The translations under genes and the position numbers were made by a program. The notes beneath the pieces were generated by a model. It had not been told where the DNA came from. It worked only from the letters and a program-made list of their open reading frames with translations, and made no database searches. A DNA stretch of 64,000 nt from Onchocerca lupi (taxonomy: Eukaryota > Nematoda > Chromadorea > Rhabditida > Onchocercidae). The stretch covers positions 62,001 through 126,000 of the forward strand of contig JAOVVO010000123.1 of the NCBI GenBank assembly GCA_028564675.1. The letters run 5' to 3'. Positions 1 through 11,523 of this stretch are shown here, piece by piece. Numbering within the stretch: the stretch's first letter is position 1; every line of letters begins with the position of its first letter.

Positions 1-1485
1 TTAGCTCTTTATTAAAGATTTTGCACGTTTGCTTTTTAATTTGTCGTTAGTGATGGTTTCTTATGGTCATCATGAATTTTCGATTTTTCTCAAGATTCCT
101 AATTCCTTTATAAATTTTTTCTCATCCTTCATCATCCATAGTTGTAGATGTCTTTTGCTGTTCATCTTTCTCTCTTAGTTTCAATCCGATTGGTGCAGAT
201 ACTTTCGCTTTCTGCTTCCATTCTTGTTATTTTTTCATAACAATGTTTTATTCTATCCCGTTTCCAGAAAATAAGATGAAAATAGGCAACTTTTTGATTA
301 TACATGCTTCATTTTTGCTTACTTCTTCATAAATTATTTTTATTTTGCCATGTTAGTTCTTTCTTTCTAATTGTACATTTTAATATATGTGTTTGTTTTT
401 TTATTTCACTTTACCTGTTGGAAAATTGAACAAGTTAGAATCATTTTTGAAACGAAATTTACTGTTTCTTCAAATTGGGATATTTATGATGTCATTAAAT
501 TGTGGGTTTATTTTGCGATGAAAATGTTTTGGAAAAAGAAATATTTTGGAAACTTCTATTTAAAATGAAATTTTCGCAGCTATTGTTAACTATCGTGCAA
601 TCGTAATTGTTGTTATTATTCTTGTTAGTGACTTGTGATATGTGACATATGGATAAAATGTACTGTCTACTCTCATCGCAATGTTCATATGATTCTAGTA
701 ACATCAAAACAGGATGGGGTAAATTTTAATGTGCTTAATAAAGAATCAGCTTATATTTACCACTAAAGTCAAGTAATTGATAATATCGATAATTAGGCTA
801 GTAGGCTGGTGGATAAGGATGTTCAATATCTGATGTAGATCGGAAGATGAAGGAACAAAGGCTTTCATATCAGATAAAAGATAAGATATGAGTAGATGTT
901 TCATTTGACTGGAAAATGTTACAAATTTCTATATACAAATACTTTGATTATTCCATCATATCATTATTATAAAATGTCTCGGTTTTACCGACATTCCCTG
1001 CTGAAGAAGGTGAATCGTTTCAAAATTTGGAAGTTGTAGCAAAGTTAACTTGTTTAAATTTGTCGTTTGATTAATTCCTTCCGATGGACAAATATGCTTA
1101 AAGCTCACTCAGCAGATCGACTATTAATTCTGTCATAATTTTATTTCTTATATATTAAATGAATATAGAAATATTAATAGTATTGTTTAATTCTGAGAAA
1201 TTTCAATAATAAAAAGCAAAAAATACCGGTACAATTCTCTTTATTTGTGTGCTATTCAAAATTTCCGCTATGCCATAAGAATTATTTTACAAAAATTCTA
1301 TCGAAATTAATTCAATTCCATCGAAATTAATTCAATTATCGGAATTAATCATATTTAAATAATTTCCAATCAATATCGAAAAACAAATTTCTTGAACTTG
1401 AAGTTGAAAATTTGAATGTTATTTTAATTATACTATTAAAAGAAATTGATAGAGATAAATTTTAGTCATTTTATACTACACATTC
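1..1485. other. AT-rich flank, no gene seen
   Basis: No convincing coding exon was found on either strand. A short direct duplication of about 20 bases lies at 1299-1338 (core TCGAAATTAATTCAATT). A TTTTAG acceptor ends at 1464, just before the ATG of the next gene. With no donor visible upstream it could accept a spliced leader, which is inference. Confidence 0.5.
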
Positions 1486-4400
1486 ATGTTAGTAGTTTGG
1501 TTTCTTCTACTTGGCTTATGTCGAGTAGCAATCGGTCGACTTGGTCTATTTGGTACGGTTTTGTTGAAATATATTTACACAATTTATCTTTCGATTAAAG
1601 AGAAAAAAATTTTTATTGAAAATTAAAAAATTGAAACCGTTATTGAAAAAAAAAAACTTTGTTGTTAAACAGTTAATTGATGCTTAAATTGAAAATTTAA
1701 TTTTAAAAATTTCAATTCATTAGGTGCTTCATTATATATGGATTGTACACATTATTTACGATGTTCGGAAGCAGATCGTATTCGTTGGTTCGAATTACGT
1801 GAGCATGTTCGTAATCTGATAGAATTAGGTAACGTGGCACGTGAAGATGGCTATATTATTGAGTTCGTTCTGAATAATTTATACTTATTTCTTTTTTTTG
1901 CCATGCGTTTTTGTCATCAAACAGAATTGTGAAAAATACTAATAAACGGATAAAAAGTGAAGTAGAATGAAATTGATAATTAATTAAATTAAAATAATCA
2001 TTTTCGATTTCTTTTTTTTTTTTTTTTTTTTTTAGAAATACCAAACTTCGTCATTCCTTACCATATCGTGATTATCTATGCACCGAATATCGAAGTAGTG
2101 GTTATTTGCTTCATAATAGTAGCAATTATCATTTGCAAGTTGCATGCATGTGGGTTGGTGGTGAAATGAATGCAACCTGTGGTTTGATACCACTAACTGA
2201 TAAGACATTCGGATATCATGAACCACAAGAATGGCGCCGAATGCTTCTTGTAAGTTCAAAATTTTTTGAAATTATGCTTGTCCAGCAAAAATAAGACAAT
2301 TTTCGTTGAGTGACCAAATGGAATGGTCATTAAACTGACCGATATGCCTATTAACTCGTATTTTTTTCCGCATATATCGAGAAGAAAGAATTTTTTATAG
2401 CTATCTTATTTGCTAAAAAAAAAAAAACCTCATTCAAACTTTAATTAAGCAGAAAAATTACTGTGCAAATTATTGTTCCATCTATTGTTCATGTTTCATT
2501 TATTTTTAGAAATTTTGTTCTTAAATTTCTCTCAAAGAATCAATGAATTTGCAAATTCACTAATTGATTTCATTTCTTTTTTCAAGCCAAAAAAAAAAAA
2601 AAAAGAAAGAAATTTCAATCTACAATTACATTAAATTCGTGGATACAGAATCTATTCGAAGCAAACCTGTTTCGACTCTGAAGCATAATGTGTAAACAAG
2701 CACAGAAACCCTTAGGCTTTTAAATATATTTTCAAGAATCAGATATATTTATCAAATATTTTTTAGACCAAAAAAAAAAGTAACAGAAATTTCGGTTTAC
2801 AATAACATTAAATTCGTAGATATAAAATCCATTTACCATTTTCCCCTAAAGCATATCTATGTAAAAATAAGCAAAGAAATCCTCAGACTTTTCAAAATAT
2901 TTCCAAAAATTGACGAACCCATCACATTGCAACTTTCTGGACTGTTTTTATTATGATGACCTTACCTTTTTGTTCTTTTAATTTTTTTTTTCCTCTATAA
3001 CAACTTTTTTTCATTCTACAATAACAATCTTTCTTGCTTTTTTTTTTTTTTTTTTAAATCAATCTTTCTTTCGTTCAAAAAAAACGAACTTTTTTCTTAT
3101 GCTTTTTAGAAATCGTAAATTGTTTTGTTAATCAAAAATTTTTCAATCATTTTCAACAAACATTAAAAAATTGATAAAACAAACTTTGTAGAAAAGTAAT
3201 TACAAAGCGGAACTAAAATTTTGACAGTTTTTTTTTTTAATAATCACCCCATGTGGCTTAATTCATGATTTTATGTTAATGGAAATAATTGCAAAAAAGA
3301 TGTTTTATCAACTTTTTTTTTCTTTTCCATAATACCTTCTCATCTCAGAATAGGTAGTAATACTTGTTTTAATATTCAAAATATAATTATTTAATTCTAA
3401 TTATTCAATTATTTAACTTTTTCGGGGCGATTTATTATATTCTACTGATTGCTATAAACTCGATGATGCTGGCACTAAAAAAAAAAAAAAAAAAAAAAAC
3501 TTCTGAATTCCAACTTTGAATGCCAAGAATGTTGAAAGTAATGTGACAATATTATTTTATAGAAATTTCACAAAATTTTGCATTTAAAAAGTGAATTTCT
3601 TTTTTTCGGTATTTTTTTTTTCAGATAATTTTTATATAAATTATTCCGTTATAATTTTTTCATCTTATTTTATCTTCTTCTTAAATGACATTTGATCAAA
3701 TCATGGATTTTTTTCTTTTTCTTTTTGACTATCTCACCAATCATAATTTATTATTGTATATTTTCATCATACTTTTAAAAATTATGCATAAATAATGACT
3801 AACTTTCGATAGTCCCATGTTTCTTACATTTAAATTATTTGTCGAACTTTTTGTCATTTAATGTCAACATTTTAGAAGAATGTAATTAAATTCAGCGATA
3901 ACACACCTTCATTATTTTTTTCAGAAATAAGCAAGAAATGATGTATCTTAGTGTTTCTTTGTAACACTTTAAACTCAACATAGTCAATTTAAAAAAACTG
4001 GTAATTATCAACCATACTACGAAATGCACAATCAAATTATCACATCTAACAATTTATCTGAAACAAATGCATTTTTAGTAAAGATAAAACATTGATTAGT
4101 TTTTGAGTGAAAGTTTGATATTATGAAGTATTTCAATCAGAAAAAAAAAAAAAAAATTCCACATCTTTCATCTAAATTTAATTACTTTTCATTTGCAGAT
4201 ATTGCGTAAAAGTATCGGATGTTCAGATGATGAAATACGTAAAATCAGAAAAGTTGGTACTCTTTTTTTTACGGAAAATTTATTGTTTATAAATTCTGAT
4301 TTATGTAAATTAAATTGATTATAGATAGATATCGATAGATTTATGCAGTTTTTTGATACAAAATAACTTTAATATGTTTCTTATTCATTTTCATTCGTCA

Positions 4401-5608
4401 AGAAGGGTTTTTAGGTTTATGATTTATTTTTGGAGAAAAAAATTATTGCAATTTGAAAAATGTCTGAAATTAATATGATGAAATCAATAATTTTTACATT
4501 CTGCCAAAATTAATTTATCTCTTTTCCTCAGTTTTCTTTTTTACAATATTTAATTTCTGATTACAACTAATAAATAATTTGTCAGCTAAAAATATTGTGA
4601 TTATATCAGGTCGATATTCATGCAATTAAGACAAAAATCTTTCATCTTTCACGATATTATATTCTAACAAATGTTAAAAATCTTTAATTCTGGTTATCCA
4701 TGAAATTCATTGTATTAGACGAAAAATCTTGGATTTGAATATAGCTTATTGTTAAAAGATGTAAATAATCCAAAATTTACATTTTTATAAAATTTTGATC
4801 TTCTGATTTTCAGTTTAAAATTTTATAAATTTATTATCAATCCCGTCTTTGATGATGCTGCTTCAAATTTACATTTTTTTTAAGAATCTTCCTATTCCGC
4901 AACTATTTCCCGAGATATATGCCTACTTATAGCAATTAGGATTTTAGACAGCTTCCTGAAAGTTTAAAATCATTTGTAATTATAATAAAAATTGAGCATG
5001 ATGGTAGCAATTATTTTTTTCATTAAAAAGTGGTAATGAAAGTGGAACGTCTACTGTTGCGTAGCGTACTTCACAATTAATTTAAGTAGGAAAATACATT
5101 CCGAAAAAATGATAACTGAGAAGAGTATTTGAAAGATAAGATCGGCAAATAAAGGTGACAAAGTTTTAAAAAACAAAGAAATAAGCAGACAAAATATATG
5201 ATACGATTGATAAATTATCGTTTTTTTTTTCTTTTTTTATGTAAAATTTCGGAGAATTTTTATATCAGAAAATCAAAATCAGGAATAATGAATCATTTCT
5301 TGATATGAATTTGAGAAAAACTTCATAAACTACTTTCTTTCAATTAATTCACACATCTATCATGTTTTTCGGATTACAATCTGCAAATACAGTATTTCTG
5401 ATTTCTGAAATTCATAAAATATAATACCTTATTTGCTGGATGAAAATTTCATAATCGTTGATCATTTTTTTTTTTTTAATTTTATTTTCAGGTCGCAGAA
5501 TTATTCTATTGTACCGAGCGTTGTATTCAAGCTGGAATCGGTTACTTACCAATGATGTTAATAATGGCTTCCGTGATATTGTCAATTTTCTTATTTTGCT
5601 TTTTTTAG
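1486..5608 (+). CDS. Small secreted or surface Cys-containing protein, family not recognised
   Basis: Hand-built model with five exons: 1486-1552, 1724-1928, 2036-2249, 4199-4252 and 5492-5608, 218 codons plus TAG. Phases agree at every junction. Residues 1-23 look like a signal peptide (MLVVWFLLLGLCRVAIG). The body has spaced cysteines (CTHYLRC, a CTEY, ACMWVGGEMNATCG, GCSDDE, CTERC), as expected for a disulfide-bonded extracellular domain. The last about 20 residues are strongly hydrophobic (LPMMLIMASVILSIFLFCFF) and run to the stop, which suggests a C-terminal membrane anchor or GPI signal. The exon 2 donor (TT|GTGAAA at 1929) is the weak point. It is the only GT in the needed phase, but it forces an AT-rich hydrophobic stretch (FVLNNLYLFLFFAMRF) into the product. 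I do not recognise the family. Exons 3 to 5 join cleanly and have non-intron-like composition. Confidence 0.6.
2585..2925. repeat. Diverged tandem duplication, about 180 bp, two units
   Basis: Inside the third intron of the secreted-protein gene. Two successive units start with GCC/ACC plus an A-run at about 2585 and 2766. Each then carries AGAAATTTC, a TACAAT..CATTAAATTCGT core, AAGCATA, a GCA(C/A)AGAAA..CC block and TTTTCAA. Similarity is patchy, so the duplication is old. Confidence 0.6.
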
Positions 5609-7870
5609 ATAAGAAAAAAATATAAAATTGCATTTAATTTGCGAAAAATTATAGATGGATAAATTATGAATACCTGTCATGTTTATATAGAATGAATAAA
5701 TTAATTTTCTTCATTTTTAACATCTATTTGAACTATCATTATCAAATTAAACATGAAATCGGAATGCATTGCTATTTGTTTAAATGAACTGCGACAGAAA
5801 TAAATATTCTAAGTTGACAAAATTAATTATTCAAAATTACGATTCATTGCGAATATCATCAACAAGAATATTTTTGCATTCAGATTTATACTTGCAGAAA
5901 TAATTTAGAATCGTGATGTTGCATTGATGGATGATAGCCATGGATGCTAATCATATGCAAAATTTTGTGTTTTAATTTGCTTGAAATTGTGCAAAATTTC
6001 TAAAAATGAATCAATTCTTGAAATAATTGAAAATTTTCAACACACACCCATGATAAATTGCAGAAAATGTCGACGATATTTGAACATGATTTAGAAATGT
6101 GTTTACATTCTTCTGAAACTCATATACAATATACTCATGAAAGATTAAAATTAATTTCCATCTATAATTAAATTCAAATTAAATCTATTGTAGATAATAA
6201 ATAATTGAAATTTCACAATTATTACAAATAAAACTTTTCGCTTTGGATTTTATTGAATCATTTTTCTAATAAATTGTTTATAGCTGACATTTTCTATTGC
6301 TCTTTTTTTTGTCGTTGATAAAGTTTAATCAAAAATCAAAAACTCAGCAGATAATTTTTTTCATTTTTTTTAATTTTTGTAATATTTCGAAACGGAACGA
6401 TATAAGGAATTGATAGTATCAGCGAGCATTGGCTATCATTCATTGCTTGAATTGCATTTCAAAAGAAAATTTCGAAACCGTCAAATAATTTTTGCTAAAA
6501 AGTAAGGATTTTTAAAAGTATTGTTTTAATTTATGCAAATTTGAAATTGTCAATTAAAAATTGATTTAAGCGCATTCATTTTACAATTATTTAAAATGCT
6601 GTGAAAATTTATTATAAAATGATACACAAAAGGCAACCGGAAATTTTCCCGATTGAAAAATTTTTCTGAAAATTACGCATTTCCCAAAATCTCTCTGAAA
6701 AAATTTCCCGAAAAAACTATGCAAAAATTATTTCAGATAAAATGCAATTGTTAAATTCTTTAGTATGAAATGATATGATATGGAGTGATAAGTTGGGCCA
6801 TTTTGTTAGTTTCATTTCTTAGTATCAATTTTATGCCTAGATGTTGTTGTTTTTTTTTTCCATTAAAATAAATTTGTGAACTATTTAAAATGAAACAAAA
6901 TTTTTAAATCCTACAATGACTCAAATGAATTTTTTTTTAAAACGATAGAAATAACTAATTAAAATAATTGCTAATGGATTTTTTAAGTCCTGAAATTTTA
7001 ACTACTTAAGTTTTTTTATTATAAGGTAGTAACGGTAACCGAAATAATTAATTAAAATAACGATAATTGGAGAGAAGTATGAAACATATATCAACGTAAT
7101 TTTCATTCTTATCATAAACTCTCTCTCTCCTAATAAATTTATATTATAGTAAACAAAATTTAGTGATAAAAAACTATGATACCAATACAATTTTTTTACG
7201 CATATTTGTTTATTTATATGTTATAATCAAAAAAAAAAAAAAAATTAAAAACTTTTTTTTTTCACGTAACATTACAATCATGTTGACGGACAATTTTGCA
7301 ATAGTTATATTTTTCGCAAAAAATAAATTGATAAACCTACAAAGAACAATAATGAAATATGTTTTTTCTGGATTCAAATCAAATGATCCTACATGCTTCA
7401 AGTTAATTTTATTGTTATCGAAAGGAAAATAAAATGAAACAAAAGCTTAAAAAGTTACTACCTTAACATAAGAAATTGATAATGTAAATTTTTCATAGTA
7501 AATAGCAATATCATGAGATTAAATTTAAAATTTTTTTTATACATCTAAATAAGATCAAATTATGAATTTCTTTTTATCACGTCGAATAAACGAAATGTTC
7601 TTCTGGAAAAATTTACTTTCTTAACTAAAAATTTGAATTTGTAAATTTTTTACATCTTTTTAAAATGATCTGTTATAAAGGCAAAATTTTTTTTTTTAAT
7701 TTGCTTTATTGCAGTGTAAATTTATTATAAAAATGAAAAATTTTTATTATCATATCAATTTGCTGAATCTTCATTTCTGATGATATAGTGATAACAAGGT
7801 TAAGAGCAGTGATAACTGCAATAAGGCAGTATGATTAGATATGAGGAAATGATAAAGTTGCTTATTTTCT
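5609..7870. other. Intergenic, no gene seen
   Basis: AT-rich DNA between the secreted-protein gene and the collagen stop codon. Short frames here are low-complexity and lack splice-supported partners. A perfect 12-base inverted pair (TAAGGTAGTAAC near 7022 and its complement near 7455) brackets about 430 bases. Confidence 0.5.
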
Positions 7871-10294
7871 TTAACGTCTTGTACCATCTTCGAAGAATAC
7901 ACCACCATCGATGGCACAATATTTCGGGCATACACCCCGTTCGCCAGGTTTTCCAGGTGGTCCTGGTGGGCCTGGTGCGCCGGGTTGGCCATCTGGTCCA
8001 GGTTGTCCATCTGCACCAGGTTGACCTGGTGGTCCTGGTGGTCCGGCTGCTCCATCTTGTCCCGGTTGTCCAGGTGGTCCTGTTGGTCCCGGTGGTCCTT
8101 GGTCTCCTTTAAAAAAAAGTGTTAACAATTATCATTTGGTTTAGTCACTTTTTATTTTGTAATGTTTTTTATATATATTATATGATTTAGATTTTTATGA
8201 TCATAACAGTATTTTTGTTTTTATAATTTTCATTGGCTAACCTGGTTCTCCCGGAGGACCACGCTGAACCGGCTCATCTGGAGCATTTTCTCCTGGTGGA
8301 CCGTTTGGTCCAGCAGGTCCTGGTGAGCCTGGTGGTCCTTGTTCTCCTTGTGGTCCAGCTTCACCTGGTAATCCGTCTTGTCCTGGTGCTCCTGGAACAC
8401 CATCTGTTCCTGGATCTCCTCGTGGTCCTGGTGGTCCTTGTGGTCCAGGTGGTCCAGGTGGGCACGGTTTGCATGGTGGTGCAGTAACAGGCTCACACGG
8501 TTGTGGTGGTGGTCGTCCAGGATTACCTGGAAGGCCTGGCGATCCAGGTTTACCTGGTTTACCGGGTCTACCTGGCGGTCCCTTGGGGCCGGCAGGGCCC
8601 GTGATACAGCAACCTTCGCACCGATTTGCTTGACGAGCTGTTCGGTTGTGTCCAACAATTGGAGACCGTTCGAGTCGTTCCACATCTGTCCAAGTTTCTT
8701 TTGCAGATTGCTGAAAGCGATACAATTTTTGAATGGTTTCAAGAAAACTTGGAAACTTTTAAGAATTTTTAGGAATTAACTCAGCTATTTTATCAATTTT
8801 TTGAAAAAACGGAACATAATAATTTTGAAAATCTTGCAATTTTTTCACATAAAATGGAACTTGTAATTTAATTACTATGAATAAATTGAATGGAAAAAAT
8901 ACTCGTATGTATTCGAAGTGAGCACTGAAAAGCACTTACTTCCATAATAACATTTTATAAAAGTTAAGAAAAAAAAATGATCTTTTGGCTAGAAGAAAAA
9001 TGAACTATTCCATTTTAAAAGTACCATTTAATACTGAAAATTGCAAGATTTCTTTTTCTATGATGCATAAAAAAAAAAAAGTAATCCTGAAACACTATTG
9101 AAAATTAAAAAATTAAAAATTATGTCTCATTCAGAAATGATTTCGAATTCTTGAAATTAATTCTGACAATGAAAGTGTTGCATCATACAAATAATTATCA
9201 AACATTCACCGCCATTAGTGGCACAAATTAAAAAGAAAAAAATTTCGAACTTTTTTCTTTTCTTACTCTTTTACATAAAAAAATTATTGTATTTGATGCA
9301 ATGAATTTATTGAATGAAGAAGTACGAAAATATAAAAAATACTATGAAATTTTAATTTTTTTTTTAGATGCTATGGAAAAATCAGAAAATGCTATAGAAT
9401 TTTATTAATAAGCTAGTGAAAATGGAAAACTTTTTTTCACTCATATAGCTAAAGAATGGATTGAAATGAAAAATAAACCTATAATAAGCCAACTAAGCTT
9501 GCGTTTCTGTAATACCGGAAAAAAAGACTGTAAATTTTTCAAAATTTCATTTTTTCACTGAAAAAATAAAAAATTTAAAGAAATCGAAAGGAATAAATAT
9601 GTTTAAGAAAAAAAAAATGGTACAATCTTCAGAAGCCACAAAAGTACATATGTTTGTTTGCAACGGTGTGACGGTCGTCTTCTCTTAATCAGTTTACGCC
9701 GTCGAGCGTTATCATAGTTTTCAAAAAGTGTTGATGTTATTTTTTATAAATTATATCATCTTTTCCTTTTTTAACATCAAAATCTTAATTATAGATCATT
9801 TAAAAGTCTAGTTTCAAAAAAAAAAAAAAAAAAAAAAAAGGCCAGGGAAGCAAATGAAATTTCGAAAATTTCTGATTGTTATTTTAAAAATTTTTTCGAA
9901 TGAAAATAAGAAATGATACATTCAGATGGCTAAAATTATTAAATTAATTATTAGACTGTATACAAAGAATTTTTTGAAATATTGAATTAAAAACTATAGC
10001 TGAAGCTAAATAAAAAACAAAAAAAAAGTCAAAGTCATGAAAAGAGAAAAGATAGCAGTAAATTGATAAATAAGTGATAATAGAATAAAAGTATTGCATG
10101 CAATACTTTTGGGATATGAAGAATTGACAAACCTTGCAGAATGCAATTTCGTTGTGCATTTGTTGCCTGACATGATTTATATAATTATAAATCATTGGAA
10201 GTGTGATGCATATTGATAATACAGCAACAATGCTAAAGGTCACCGCAGAATAAGCGACAAATTTATAGGCTTTAATCCGATTTTGCACTTCCAT
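7871..10294 (-). CDS. Cuticle collagen (ROL-6/SQT-1-type C-terminus)
   Basis: Exons in transcript order: 10294-10133, 8710-8242 and 8106-7871, 288 aa. Residues 1-54 are the nematode collagen N-terminal domain with one membrane/signal-anchor segment (about 12-36). Exon 2 has a subtilisin-type cleavage motif RTAR (77-80) and Cys 85/88/89. A first Gly-X-Y block (about 92-118) is followed by a Pro/Cys-rich break (RPPPQPCEPVTAPPCKPC). A second Gly-X-Y block (about 140-193), a short break (ENAPDEPVQ) and a third block lead to the C-terminal CPKYCAIDGGVFFEDGTRR. That tail, with paired Cys and a Tyr available for dityrosine cross-linking, is typical of ROL-6/SQT-1-like collagens. The protein would form triple helices in the secreted cuticle after N-terminal trimming. 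Length and domain order fit the family (usually about 290-350 aa). Splice phases are exact (G|GA at the last junction). The ortholog among the many collagens cannot be named from sequence alone. Confidence 0.95.
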
Positions 10295-10620
10295 TTCGTT
10301 TGATTAAAAATTTTTTGTCACTTTTTTTTTTGGTGTTTTGACAGAAGAATTGGACAAAAATTTTCCACACACACGCAAGCAAAACAAAACTCTTCTTTCC
10401 TTCCTAAAAGGAAAGAAAATATGTGACAACGAAATGAATACCATCCAAGCGTTGTCGCATCATTTAAGTACGCAATCAACCGACTCTAACAAACTTACCA
10501 CACCTCTTCAAATTATCATCTCTCTTCTTCGGTCTATTCTGGACTATTTGGTAGTTACCTGTCTAAAGTTATTGATATTCAGAAGTTACACTCCCACCTT
10601 TCTTAGTTAATTTGACCGTT
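10295..10620 (-). promoter_or_regulatory. Presumed upstream region of the collagen gene
   Basis: Region upstream of the collagen ATG. It is less AT-rich than its surroundings and has no supported coding exon. A 90-codon open frame on the + strand here (10338-10610) has no start context, splice partner or family resemblance. Specific promoter elements could not be assigned. Confidence 0.3.
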
Positions 10621-11460
10621 TGAATTTCTTTATTTTTGAAAGAATGGGTTAAATTTTGCTCACAAACTTTTCTCGTTCATACTTTTTTCCGAATTCATTT
10701 CCAGTTTTGCCACATTCCAATTTCGTCTTGAAAAAGTTAAATCAGCCAAGTACTCTAAAGAAGAAAAACATCTATCCATCTTCTCGGAAAATCTTTTCCC
10801 ATTCCTCATTCTTCTCTTCAATACTCTTTATCTACCCATTACTCTTGATGCCGAAATATTTACTCTAAAATTTAAAAATTTTTTTTCATGAAAAATGTCT
10901 TTTGCAATGAAAACAAAAAAAAATTTGCCGTTTGAAAAAATGTTTGTTTCTTTAAAATTTCTCAATATCTTAGCTAATTTGAGAATTATTAATTGTCCCA
11001 AAGCTATCATTTCAAGTTATCATTCACGCGTATCATAACTTGGTCATATTTTCGTTTTCCTTTTCTCTTTTTAAAATCTATCAAAAATTTGAAATTTTGA
11101 AGATAATTTCTCATCTTGCAACTTTTATTGTTCTAATGGTTATGCAAACTTCATCTTGCGGAATTTGCAAAACAATGAATAAAATAATTTATTGATCAAT
11201 TATGAGTTTTATTTCCACAATCGTAAACTTGTAATTTTACGATCACTTTTACGCTTTTACAGTTGCATTCAAAAATTCCTACATTAGCTCTAAAAGAAGC
11301 AAATGAATGCAATGTTATTGTTGCTTCAATTATTTTGTATGTAAAAAAATTTATTAAAAGAAGCGTATAACAGAAAATTTTGCAAATTTCGCATTTGAAA
11401 TTCATGTCATTCTCAATATTTAAACATATTTGAGACAAATAAAGCAATTTTATGCTTTTC

Positions 11461-11523
11461 GAGCACACATTCAATGTCTATGCTTCATTCAAGCAAATCA
11501 TTCGTTTACCGAATATAACAGCT
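11461..11523. repeat. Dispersed repeat, copy 1 (compact)
   Basis: Positions 11461-11494 are identical over 34 bases to 18259-18292. Positions 11508-11523 are identical over 16 bases to 18543-18558. Order and orientation are the same. The spacer is 13 bases here and 250 bases in the other copy. Confidence 0.8.

Noticed and set aside
8230..8742. Long His/Asp/Gln-rich frame on the - strand and matching + strand frames across the collagen
   Set aside because: They are out-of-frame and antisense shadows of the Gly-X-Y coding exons.
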